DNA from: Limnospira fusiformis SAG 85.79
Lineage (GTDB): Bacteria > Cyanobacteriota > Cyanobacteriia > Cyanobacteriales > Microcoleaceae
Length of the DNA stretch: 64,000 nucleotides
NCBI RefSeq assembly: GCF_012516315.1
Contig: NZ_CP051185.1
Location: 4,469,363-4,533,362, forward strand
Reading direction: 5' to 3'
This document shows, piece by piece, positions 56,102-64,000 of this stretch. Both the position numbers and the translations under genes were made by a program. Positions within the stretch are counted from its first letter, which is position 1; every line of letters begins with the position of its first letter. The notes beneath the pieces were generated by a model, which worked only from the letters and a program-made list of their open reading frames with translations, had not been told where the DNA came from and made no database searches.

Positions 56102-57291
56102 GTGAACCATGATTACTTACTGTCCAAAATTCATTGTCCCAGCATAATCAAACGCAACCTGAAACAATGGTTAAAAGCGGGAGTGCTAGACAACGGTGTA
56201 TTCAAGGATACAGAAGCAGGGACACCACAAGGAGGGGTGATTAGCCCACTCCTAGCCAACATTGCACTGGATGGGATGGCTAGGTTAATTGAAACAATGT
56301 ATCCCAAGAAAAAGGGAGTAATACAAGCAACCACAATAAGATACGCCGATGATTTCGTAGTAATATCACCTTCACTCGATATCATTGAACAGTGCAAAAC
56401 TGCAATTTCCAAATGGTTAAAACCTGTAGGACTAGAAATCAAACCTGAAAAGAAAAGAGTGTGTCATACACTAAACCCCATACAATACGAGGGTAAAACT
56501 GAAGAGCCAGGATTCGATTTCTTAGGATTTAATATCAGACAATACCCAGTTGGAAAATACAAATCTGGAAAAACAGGTGGAATGGCAAGCCGACTCATCG
56601 GACATAAAACCTGCATAAAACCCAGCAGAAAAGCAGTTAAAGCCCACACAGAAGTGATTAAGGGTGTAATAAAAAACATAAAATAGCACCCCAGTCAACC
56701 TTGATAAGTAGACTTAACCCGATAATACGGGGATGGTCAAATTACTACTCAGGGGCAGTTTCAACCGAAACCTTCAGTAAACTAGACCACATAGTCTGGC
56801 AAATGTTAAGGGCATGGACAGCTTCAAGATGCGGAAAGGCAAACCACGATAAGTTAGGAAACTACTTCAAACGTGGAAAAATTAAACTTAGCAATGGAAA
56901 AGAAAGACAGGAAACTTGGTTATTTCAAACCAGAGATGGACTCACATTATGGCAACATGATTGGACTCCATTGGTCAGACACACGCTAGTTCGCCCGGAC
57001 GCGACGCCATACGACGGAAATTGGACTTACTGGGCAACCAGAAAAGGACAAGCAATCGATACACCGACAAGAGTAGCCAAACTACTCAAAAAGCAAAAAG
57101 GTAAGTGTGCCTGGTGTGGGCAATACTTCACCCCATCAGATTTAGTTGAGGTAGACCACATTGTACCTCGAAGCCAGGGTGGTAAAGATGAGTACAAGAA
57201 CCTTCAGCTATTACACCGCCACACCCGCGATGACAAAACAGCCCTAGATGAGGCTGATGCTGTGTCCTTAACAGAGGAGCAATCAAACTAG
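56102..57291 (+). pseudogene. Group II intron reverse transcriptase, RT core, maturase and HNH parts
   Basis: The first frame (56102-56686) has EAGTPQGGVISPLLANIALD and the catalytic RYADDFVVIS motif (YADD). A frameshift follows near 56690, then the maturase/X domain (ISRLNPIIRGWSNYYSGAVS) and a C-terminal HNH endonuclease (CAWCGQYFTPSDLVEVDHIV, PRSQGGKDEYKNLQLLH) end at 57291. RT domains 1-3 are missing, so the protein is dead. Confidence 0.88.
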
Positions 57292-57593
57292 GAGCCGTGT
57301 GAAGGGAAACTTTCACGCACACCTTTTAAATTGGAGGGGTAGGTCTATCTCGACCCCTAATTGAATTGAAAATCGGTTATTTTTCCTGCCTCTGTAGGGT
57401 TGTTATAGGGTGTACCCGTCTAGTGTTTTCCCCAAGACTTAGTTTCAGAAATCTTATAGATGATGAGTAACGGAGTCGGGTGTGAGATTCCTGTTAAATT
57501 GCTTCAGGAAGACGAAAGAGGGAAACAATGAGCCAGAACCCTTGAGCGATAGCCCTTGAGAAGTAGGGTATCAATATCAAAGGGAGTTGAATC

Positions 57594-58070
57594 ATGGCAT
57601 ATCATAGGATTTTAGTAGCGCTAGATAGATCGAATCATAGCGAACTGGTTTTAGAGCAGGCGATGGAACTAGCGCAAAACAACTCAGCGGAACTAATGAT
57701 TTTTCACCGCCTGGAGGTGAGCGAACCGGACCCCTATGGTTTTAGCGATCTTCATGCGACTAATATTGCTCGTTACTCGCGAATTATGCAGGATCGGCTA
57801 GAGAGTGAACTGGACCAGATCCGCAGTTGGCTAACAAGTTGTACTCGTCGTGCTACGGACCAGAATATCACTGCTGACTGGAATTGGAAAATGGGGGATG
57901 CGGGGCGGTGCATTTGTCAAATAGCCAAAGACTGGAATGCGGATCTAATCGTGGTAGGACGCAGGGGATACGAGGGGGTAATTGAGGCGTTGCTGGGAAG
58001 TGTGAGCAACTTTGTGGTTCATCGCGCCCCCTGTTCGGTTTTAGTAGTACAGAGTAGCGATCGCCATTAA
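57594..58070 (+). CDS. Universal stress protein (UspA family)
   Basis: A 158-residue protein YHRILVALDRSNHSELVLEQ with the ATP-binding end LIVVGRRGYEGVIEALLGSV then SNFVVHRAPCSVLVVQ (G2xG9xGS-type loop). One USP domain, cytosolic. About 230 bp before it contain only intron-end sequence and a few unassigned hairpins. Confidence 0.9.
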   Translation: MAYHRILVALDRSNHSELVLEQAMELAQNNSAELMIFHRLEVSEPDPYGFSDLHATNIARYSRIMQDRLESELDQIRSWLTSCTRRATDQNITADWNWKMGDAGRCICQIAKDWNADLIVVGRRGYEGVIEALLGSVSNFVVHRAPCSVLVVQSSDRH

Positions 58071-58145
58071 GAAAACATTAAGATCAAACGAAATCAAATA
58101 GCGATCGCCCAAATGGGAACAGAGTCCCGGTAAGTTTAAACGGAT

Positions 58146-58445
58146 CTATTTAGGTTTAGTTCTAACACTTACCGGGCCATTAACAGTAGTTTGACAAGCC
58201 AAGCGGTAGGTATCAGGTTTTTTCTTGAGCATTCGTTCTTCCACCGGAGTTTTAGGGGAGAGATTTTCCATACCCTCAACCACTTCCACAATACAAGTAC
58301 CACATTGACCGTAGCCGCCACAGTTGAGGAGTTTTCCCTTTAAGGTATACAAATCAATCTGATTTTCCATCGCTTTGAGTCGGAGATTTGCGCCATCAGC
58401 GGCAATAACTTCGCGGTTTTCGTTGACAAAATTGATGTTAGCCAT
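58146..58445 (-). CDS. Plant-type [2Fe-2S] ferredoxin-like protein
   Basis: A 99-residue protein with the cluster motif [20 protein letters not shown] and the last ligand in [12 protein letters not shown]: CxxxxCxxC plus Cys. The preceding strand [20 protein letters not shown] is a standard ferredoxin beta-grasp start. An electron carrier of the adrenodoxin/cyanobacterial-Fd type; its redox partner is not visible. Confidence 0.88.
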   Translation of the reverse strand: MANINFVNENREVIAADGANLRLKAMENQIDLYTLKGKLLNCGGYGQCGTCIVEVVEGMENLSPKTPVEERMLKKKPDTYRLACQTTVNGPVSVRTKPK

Positions 58446-58589
58446 GATGAATTTTTGAATCTAGGAAGGTTAGGTTGACAGAGATTTTGTTGTTATCAGA
58501 CAAGGCTTTGAGGAAAGGAAGTTTCCCAAAGTGTCTACCAAATAATCCGTTTTTGGGGAAACCGACATCCTTGGACAAGTGAATTGCGG

Positions 58590-60683
58590 TTAAGGTTGAT
58601 CTTGAAGGATATTATCGGGGAGATTGCTAACAAATCGCCTCAATTGAGCCAGAGCGCGGTTATAACCAATAATTGCTCTGAGTAACTGGTTTTGGGCGCG
58701 AGTGAGGCTAGTTTCTTGGTTAATGACATCAGTTTGAGTACCGACACCAGCTTGGAAACGGAGTCTAGCCAATCGGAGAGCTTCTGTAGCCTCCTCAACG
58801 CCTAAGTTAGCAACTCCAATGTTCTCAAAACTAGCTTGTAGGTTAAAGAAGGCCTCTTCAATTTCTCGGCGGATCTGGTTGCGGGTTTGGGAAAAGCGTT
58901 CTTCAGCGATCGCTATACCAAGTTCCTGTTGTCTAGCCCTAGACCTAGCCGCACCCCCATCAAAGAAATTCCAACGTAGCTGTAGTTGAACATTATAACC
59001 ATCAGCCCAACCCTGAGCCGCAAAGCGATTAGCGTCATCAGAAAGCTGTCCAAGAACGTTATAACTAGCGGAACCAGTTAAATTAGGTCGAGTTGCAGAT
59101 AAAGCCTGTCTGCGTCTTTCTGCAGCTAGATTACGGTTAACTAACTGTGTTTCCAACTCGGGGCGATTCCTATAGGCGAGGATGATAGTTTCATTGAGGG
59201 TAAATTCCCAAGTTCCCGCCAAGGATATCGGGTCTGCTGCGACTAAATTGACATTTTGACTGACATTTAATAGGCTAGCGAGATTGCGCCGAGATGTTCT
59301 TTGGGTGCTAATAGCGCTAGTCAAATCCTGCTGGGTGCTGGCGAGGGTAACACGAGCCTGTAAAACCTCAAACCGAGTACCCACCCCAGCGCGTTCGAGG
59401 GCTTCTGCATCCTCCAAACTTTTTTGAGCATTGCGAACAGCGGCGCGCTGAATTTCGACTTCCGCATCGGAGGCTTGTAGGTTATAGTAGGTTTGGGCGA
59501 CGCTAAGATAACTTTCTTCAATCACCCGTTCGAGTTCTAACTCTGCGGCTCGCAGTTGCTGTTCGGCTTCTCTAATTCGCGATCCTCTGGCTCCACTTAA
59601 ACCAAAATCATATTGAATTTGCAGGGAGTTATCAAAGCTGGTAGATCCAAAGGGGATCTGAAAGGAGGTTGTGTCAACTTCACCTCTAGCGGCGGCTTGA
59701 CGGCGTTGATTGCGAATCCGACGATTTTGGGCGCGGGTGGATATGGTGGCTCCTGCTGTTTCGGAACGGGTCAAGCTGGAGGTGAATGATAGGGAAGGGA
59801 ACAGTTCTGCTTGAGCAACTCGCAACCCCGCGAGATTTTGCTCAACCTGGAGTTGTAGAACTTGGATTTCTGGGCTGTTGCGCCGCACCAAATCAAATGC
59901 TTGTTCTAGGGTAATCGGAACGGTTTCTTCGATTTCTACTTCCCCAGGTTGACTGGGAAAATGCAGGGGGTTAGTGCTGGGTAAAACTATTGAAGGTGGT
60001 TCAGTGCGTAAGGTTCCATCTGGATACCTTTGGGGGTATGGCTCGGTAGGGGGTGTCAAGTCAGGGATTTGAATTTCTGGTGTATCTACTTGGGACAGTT
60101 GTACTGGTGCTGTCAGATTATTTGCGATCGCAGATTGACCATGAGAATTGTTACTGATAGCCACTTCTTGTGAGGGGCTTTCGGAAGATACCTCTGTGGC
60201 GGAGTTTACATCAGTTGAGGGGGCGATCGCATCATGGTTAGGAGACTTAGCCTGATATTTTCCCGGCAAGTCTACTGATTCTAAGGCTAACCCATCATGG
60301 TTAGGAGACTTAGCCTCATATTTTCCCAGCAGGTTGGGGGGGGTTTCCATGAACCCGTCGTTACTCAAGGTTTCTCCAATGGTGTCATGGGAAGACAATT
60401 CTGGAGTCTGTGGGTCAATTTGACCAGCTACAAGGCTAGTGTCGTTAGGTTCATGGTCAGTAATGGGGGTTTGAGCAGTTGGTGAGGCTACAAATTTGGT
60501 TGGTTTTTGCTTGAGAGTTGATTCTTGAGTTAGAGGATGGTCAGATAAGCTATCCTGGGACTCAACAGGCGAAGGCACTGCTTCTCCCTGCCCAACATTG
60601 AACAACACAATTGCTCCACTCACTCCCACAGCCATCAAATAGCGAAGAACAGGCATAATTTTTTCAATATAGTCAGTCTGCAA
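58590..60683 (-). CDS. TolC-family outer-membrane protein
   Basis: A 697-residue protein. Signal peptide (LRYLMAVGVSGAIVLFNVGQ; MPVLRY at 60656 may be the true start), then a long low-complexity Ser/Thr/Pro/Asn linker (50-220) with duplicated GKYxAKSPNHD units. Two OEP repeats follow: VPITLEQAFDLVRRNSPEIQ, YLSVAQTYYNLQASDAEVEI, and later FNLQASFENIGVANLGVEEA, RLARLRFQAGVGTQTDVINQ. It forms the outer-membrane exit of tripartite efflux or type I secretion systems. The linker is much longer than in E. coli TolC. Confidence 0.88.
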   Translation of the reverse strand: MQTDYIEKIMPVLRYLMAVGVSGAIVLFNVGQGEAVPSPVESQDSLSDHPLTQESTLKQKPTKFVASPTAQTPITDHEPNDTSLVAGQIDPQTPELSSHDTIGETLSNDGFMETPPNLLGKYEAKSPNHDGLALESVDLPGKYQAKSPNHDAIAPSTDVNSATEVSSESPSQEVAISNNSHGQSAIANNLTAPVQLSQVDTPEIQIPDLTPPTEPYPQRYPDGTLRTEPPSIVLPSTNPLHFPSQPGEVEIEETVPITLEQAFDLVRRNSPEIQVLQLQVEQNLAGLRVAQAELFPSLSFTSSLTRSETAGATISTRAQNRRIRNQRRQAAARGEVDTTSFQIPFGSTSFDNSLQIQYDFGLSGARGSRIREAEQQLRAAELELERVIEESYLSVAQTYYNLQASDAEVEIQRAAVRNAQKSLEDAEALERAGVGTRFEVLQARVTLASTQQDLTSAISTQRTSRRNLASLLNVSQNVNLVAADPISLAGTWEFTLNETIILAYRNRPELETQLVNRNLAAERRRQALSATRPNLTGSASYNVLGQLSDDANRFAAQGWADGYNVQLQLRWNFFDGGAARSRARQQELGIAIAEERFSQTRNQIRREIEEAFFNLQASFENIGVANLGVEEATEALRLARLRFQAGVGTQTDVINQETSLTRAQNQLLRAIIGYNRALAQLRRFVSNLPDNILQDQP

Positions 60684-61014
60684 GTCCAGAACTCATTTTA
60701 AAGCAAGGTTGAAGTATTACTCGAAAATGCCCAATATTAATCGCCATTTTCGGGAATGATGGTAATTTTCACAGGCCTGGGGGCGTTGTCAGATGGGGCA
60801 TTGAGGGGTGTTTTCATTAATGCGATCGCTTTTGCCAATCAAAATCTCCGTATTTTTACGGACATTTTAGCAGTGATTGGTGTTCACAATTCAAGAAATG
60901 TCCGAGAAATTACTGTTGGTGTTTCTGGGAATTTATCTTAACCTGAATATAGGGGCTGCCAATTAGTTAGCTGTCAGCCTGACTATTACAAAATTGCTCC
61001 ATCCCACACCTGCT

Positions 61015-61467
61015 ATGATGATGAAACCGATATCGTTCTCCGAAAAAAATTTACAGGATATCCCCCAACTGCTTCGTCAACTCCGGGGAGATTTAGAGTT
61101 GTCCCAAGCTGAACTGGCGGAATTTCTGGGTGTATCTGCACAAACTATTAACCGCTGGGAAAATGGACATTCTCAGCCTTCCGCCATCTCGATTAATTTG
61201 ATGCAACATAAGTTAAGTTCTTTGGATTCTCTCAAAGATGTCAAAACTGTTAAGGCTAATTTATCACAGCCTAGTAATAGTCTACGACAGGCTGATGTAG
61301 CCCGCATTCTTAATGTTTCGTTTCAGCGAGTGCAGACTATTAGGAAGCGACATTACATAGAATTTACCTGGGATAATACTATTGATGCTTGGGTGACATC
61401 TCGGGAAGAAGTACAGCGCTATATTGACAATAAAGGGAAGCGTCGGAAACGAACAATTGATAATTAA
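61015..61467 (+). CDS. Helix-turn-helix (XRE-type) regulator
   Basis: A 150-residue protein from MMMKPISFSEKNLQDIPQLL (ATG 61015; a TTG at 60994 would add seven residues). It carries an HTH QLRGDLELSQAELAEFLGVS with QTINRWENGHSQPS, and a second DNA-binding-like segment RQADVARILNVSFQRVQTIR. Two HTH units in tandem suggest a transcription factor. Targets unknown. Confidence 0.78.
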   Translation: MMMKPISFSEKNLQDIPQLLRQLRGDLELSQAELAEFLGVSAQTINRWENGHSQPSAISINLMQHKLSSLDSLKDVKTVKANLSQPSNSLRQADVARILNVSFQRVQTIRKRHYIEFTWDNTIDAWVTSREEVQRYIDNKGKRRKRTIDN

Positions 61468-61537
61468 TGAATTGAGCACAGCCCTGGAGCCAAGGCCTAC
61501 TTGGTCTCTAGTATTACCTGATAATATTCGAGGGGGG

Positions 61538-62176
61538 CTATGTTTGCGATTCGATTAAGCCTTGGGGAGGGGTGATTTCCAAACGGCGATTCTCTAAATC
61601 CACAACGGGGACGATATCCTTAACAAAGGGAATTAATACGGTTTTGGGTTGCTTTGCTTTGGTTTGGAAATGGCGCTTGCGACGTTTATTTTGGGGAATT
61701 TTCTCTAGTTTAGCTTGTCGTTCTGTATCGGTGGCGAGGTCTTCCTCGGTGGGGGTAAAATTTAACTGGACCTCTAACAAGTCATTTCCGGCGGGGATGA
61801 CATCAATAACTGTACCGATCATGTCTTGGGTGTCTTGATTAAAGACTTCTAAGCCAATCAGGTCTAATACATAAAACTCATTATCGTCTAAATGGGGGCG
61901 CGCGCCATATTGAATGAATAGGCGACTATCCCGCAAGGCTTCCGCTTGTTCGCGGGTTTCCACCCCTACCATTTCAATAGCATAGAGTCCTTTTCCAGGA
62001 ATAAACCTCCCCCCCAGAAGTTCTACGGGTGATGGTTCATTTTGTCCGGGTTTTTGTAGCCAGCGGGTTCCGGGTTCGATAAATCTTTCCGGGAAGTCAG
62101 AATTTGGATATACCCGCATCTCGCCATCTAAACCCTGAGCAGCTACAATTTTACCAATTTCGATCCAATCAGACAT
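61538..62176 (-). CDS. rimM: 16S rRNA processing factor RimM
   Basis: A 212-residue protein: SDWIEIGKIVAAQGLDGEMR, VYPNSDFPERFIEPG, ETREQAEALRDSRLFI, EFYVLDLIGLEVF, VIPAGNDLLEVQL and the C-terminal LIPFVKDIVPVVDLENRRLE are all RimM signatures. RimM matures the 30S head by binding S19. The mid-region insertion (KIPQNKRRKRHFQTKAKQPK) is the cyanobacterial type. Confidence 0.95.
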   Translation of the reverse strand: MSDWIEIGKIVAAQGLDGEMRVYPNSDFPERFIEPGTRWLQKPGQNEPSPVELLGGRFIPGKGLYAIEMVGVETREQAEALRDSRLFIQYGARPHLDDNEFYVLDLIGLEVFNQDTQDMIGTVIDVIPAGNDLLEVQLNFTPTEEDLATDTERQAKLEKIPQNKRRKRHFQTKAKQPKTVLIPFVKDIVPVVDLENRRLEITPPQGLIESQT

Positions 62177-62251
62177 CTAGCCAGTCTCCTGAACCCCGAC
62201 ACAACACATGATAAGATTTCAGCATTTTAACCAGCATTGGCTTAGTAACTT

Positions 62252-63547
62252 ATGACGCGGAGTTCTCGACAAGTTCCCATTTTCTCCCTACCGGGGGGAA
62301 CTATCAAGCATCGTATCCCACAACAACAAGCTAGTTTAGCTGTGATTCCTATTCTACTATCTTTGGGTACGACTACAATTTTTGTGGAACCTCTACAGTG
62401 GGACGGGTCTAGGTCGAGTTCCCACATTGTAGCTCAGGCGGTAACTGAGTCGGACTGGGAATTGCGCGATCGTGTTCAAACTGAGGTAGATAGTTCTTTT
62501 CGCCGCACTCTGGCTTTATTGAATTTAGTGCTAGTGTTCCTATTTTTGCTCCCAACTATCGCGGGGGTGGGAGTCTGGTTTTTGCTGTCTAAGTTGACGG
62601 ATCAAGTATTTATTGTTCAGCAAGAAATTGAGAGCCTGAAAGCTGATGCTATTGGTCAAATTGAACAGAGTATTAATGAGGCGAGAAATACTCTCTATCA
62701 ATTGGAACAAAATACTACTAAGGCTGATGAAGCTATCGAGAGTCTCAAGGTGCAAACTATGATTCAAGTCCCTGAGTCGGAGACTGATGATTCCCTAGTC
62801 TCGCCAGTCTCGGAGACTACCCAAAACGCGATCGCTAATAATTCCGCTGGGATATCTGATGATTCTAATTCTCAGACTCCTGAGACGGCTGAGACTTCTG
62901 AGGATAAGGAAAAAGAACCGGAAACCCCTAGTCGTGATCGCATCATAGCTGAGGCTCATGAGCTGGCTAAACAGGCAGAAAAGTTATTTTTGTCAAATCA
63001 ATTAGAATCGGCAGTAGATGCTTATAATCAGGCGTTAAAACTTGAGCCTAATTTGGCGGAAGTTTGGAATAATCGAGGGGTGGTGTTAACCAAACTCAAG
63101 CGCTATCAAGAGGCGATCGCTTCCTATGAAAAAGCCATCCAAATTCGCACAGATTATCCTGATGCTTGGAGTAATCGTGGGGTGGCTTTAGGGAAACTTA
63201 ATTATTATCAAGCCGCGATTTTTTCCTATGACCGGGCGCTCGCTTTAAAACCTGATTATTTAGATGCTTGGAATAATCGCGGTCAAGCCTTGATGAATTT
63301 GGAACAGTATGACGAGGCGATCGCTTCTTATAATCAGGCTGCTAAAATTCGTCCTAATTTTTATAAAATCTGGTACAATAAGGCTCGTTGCTATGCCCTC
63401 ACGGGGAATCGAGAATTGGCGATCGAAAACCTTAAACGCGCCCTGCGGATTAACCCAGATGCCGTGCAAAAGTTTGCTCAACAAGAACCTGATTTTGCCG
63501 GCATTTGTCAGGAACAAAGATTTCAACAATTGCTGAAAACTAAATAA
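62252..63547 (+). CDS. Membrane-anchored TPR protein
   Basis: A 431-residue protein. A hydrophobic segment near 95-125 (LLNLVLVFLFLLPTIAGVGV) follows a first possible signal region (SLAVIPILLSLGTTTIFVEP). Next come a coiled coil (EIESLKADAIGQIEQSINEA), an acidic linker, and about five TPRs (e.g. DAWNNRGQALMNLEQYDEAI, VWNNRGVVLTKLKRYQEAIA). TPRs mediate protein assembly. The next gene, starting 32 bases after its stop, has a similar membrane/coiled-coil layout. Confidence 0.8.
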   Translation: MTRSSRQVPIFSLPGGTIKHRIPQQQASLAVIPILLSLGTTTIFVEPLQWDGSRSSSHIVAQAVTESDWELRDRVQTEVDSSFRRTLALLNLVLVFLFLLPTIAGVGVWFLLSKLTDQVFIVQQEIESLKADAIGQIEQSINEARNTLYQLEQNTTKADEAIESLKVQTMIQVPESETDDSLVSPVSETTQNAIANNSAGISDDSNSQTPETAETSEDKEKEPETPSRDRIIAEAHELAKQAEKLFLSNQLESAVDAYNQALKLEPNLAEVWNNRGVVLTKLKRYQEAIASYEKAIQIRTDYPDAWSNRGVALGKLNYYQAAIFSYDRALALKPDYLDAWNNRGQALMNLEQYDEAIASYNQAAKIRPNFYKIWYNKARCYALTGNRELAIENLKRALRINPDAVQKFAQQEPDFAGICQEQRFQQLLKTK

Positions 63548-63578
63548 TTAAAGTTAGGTATTGGGAGATTGACTAAAT

Positions 63579-64000
63579 ATGATAAATTTGACTAAAACCT
63601 ATCTCTATATGGTGGCAGGATGGCTGTTATTGATGGGTTGTTCGGGGGTATCATCCGCAGCTATACCGTCAGAAATTCAGGAATTAAACCCGACAGATAT
63701 CTGGGCGCAAAATCCCTCTTTTATTAACCGTAACTCCGCGAGTCAACGCTTTTTAATTCAGAAAGAAGTTAACCATACCAGGAAACGGTTAAATCCTTTT
63801 TTGAATACATGGATATTGATAGCCGTGTTAATTCCTAGTACCATATCAATCACAATTTTAGTCTGGTTTTTCCGACAAGCACAACAGGTTAAAGCCTGTT
63901 GCCAAAACCTAGAAGCCTATAAAGAAGAAATCCTGGAACAGATTAGATATATGACCGAAAATGCTCAGGATATTATTGATGAACTTGATGCTACTGTCAA
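63579..64000 (+). CDS. Lipoprotein-like membrane/coiled-coil protein (3' partial)
   Basis: From ATG 63579: MINLTKTYLYMVAGWLLLMG followed by CSGVSS, a lipobox-like LLLMGC, then a second hydrophobic helix (WILIAVLIPSTISITILVWF) and a coiled coil (ACCQNLEAYKEEILEQIRYM). The frame is open to the window end. Likely related in build to the preceding TPR protein, and may continue into TPRs beyond the window. Confidence 0.6.
   Translation, partial: MINLTKTYLYMVAGWLLLMGCSGVSSAAIPSEIQELNPTDIWAQNPSFINRNSASQRFLIQKEVNHTRKRLNPFLNTWILIAVLIPSTISITILVWFFRQAQQVKACCQNLEAYKEEILEQIRYMTENAQDIIDELDATV

Larger units (their letters stand above)
54373..57361 (+). mobile_element. Composite group II intron with TnpB piece and nested intron
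   Basis: Starts TGCGAGACCTTCGGGTATGA (5' end of a group II intron) but most of D1-D3 is replaced by a TnpB fragment (54493-54871). A reverse-transcriptase N-terminus (54872-55190), a nested intron (55192-56087), the RT C-terminal half (56102-57291) and a domain V/VI (57292-57361, GAGCCGTGTGAAGGG ... CGACCCCTAA) complete it. Cannot splice as a normal intron. Confidence 0.8.

Noticed and set aside
57420-57593. Possible riboswitch upstream of the universal stress gene
   Set aside because: Some pairing is possible, but I could not match it to any known riboswitch core, so it is left unassigned.
60756-60941. 61-codon plus-strand frame between the TolC-like gene and the HTH gene
   Set aside because: No convincing ribosome-binding site, domain or neighbour context. 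It could be a small membrane-like protein but the evidence is too thin to list.

Overview
The window looks like the chromosome of a filamentous cyanobacterium of the Arthrospira/Limnospira type. This rests on dense HIP1 octamers (GCGATCGC), very many toxin-antitoxin genes and their debris, group II introns, IscB/TnpB relics, WD40 and TPR/CHAT proteins, and a cyanobacterial right flank (rimM, CYP38-like cyclophilin, TolC-like protein, plant-type ferredoxin). The genus is an inference from gene content; the phylum is well supported.

Positions 1-9200 are a patchwork of toxin-antitoxin modules (YefM-YoeB, ParDE, HicBA, VapBC, AbrB-VapC relics, a DUF2283 pair). They are interleaved with segmental copies of a WD40-coding element and with short palindromic repeats; many are truncated or frameshifted.

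Positions 9287-31467 hold the main discovery, an integron. There are two full-length integron-type tyrosine recombinases (16738-17718 and 21783-22763, minus strand), two truncated copies and one pseudogene copy. Four attI-like junctions share a conserved upstream segment. Eight full-length attC sites lie in this stretch, with four collapsed ones, and two more full-length sites lie near 41 kb. Cassette boundaries are supported by complementarity between each cassette's first bases (R') and the R'' of its attC; two cassettes match 7/7. Cassettes carry a RelBE-like pair, an aspartic-protease pair, a secreted C11 (clostripain-type) peptidase, VapBC pairs, a NotI-family restriction-modification system, a sulfotransferase, and a three-gene operon. 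That operon encodes a 53-residue peptide, a glutaminase-less asparagine-synthetase-like ligase and a branched-polyamine-synthase (BpsA/DUF43) homologue with an extra C-terminal domain. It looks like an undescribed peptide-modification system. Between cassettes lie repeated platform units: common leader, PIN relic, VapBC, a chimera with the C-terminus of release factor 1, and intI.

Positions 31937-40594 encode a type I restriction-modification system (hsdR, hsdM, hsdS). A 10-copy tandem repeat separates R and M, and a cluster of toxin-antitoxin genes and one chimera separates M and S. Positions 40600-44200 hold two further attC sites that cut into PIN genes, a RelE-type pair, a group II intron/TnpB chimeric insertion, and a 1-kb block flanked by perfect 29-bp inverted repeats.

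Positions 44216-64000 are mostly ordinary chromosome: a secreted glycine-zipper protein, FecR-domain protein, TPR-CHAT protein, glutaminase, CYP38-like cyclophilin, UspA, ferredoxin, TolC-like protein, an HTH protein, RimM and TPR proteins. They are interrupted by an intact IscB with its upstream omega-RNA region and by adjacent and nested group II introns (53468-57361).
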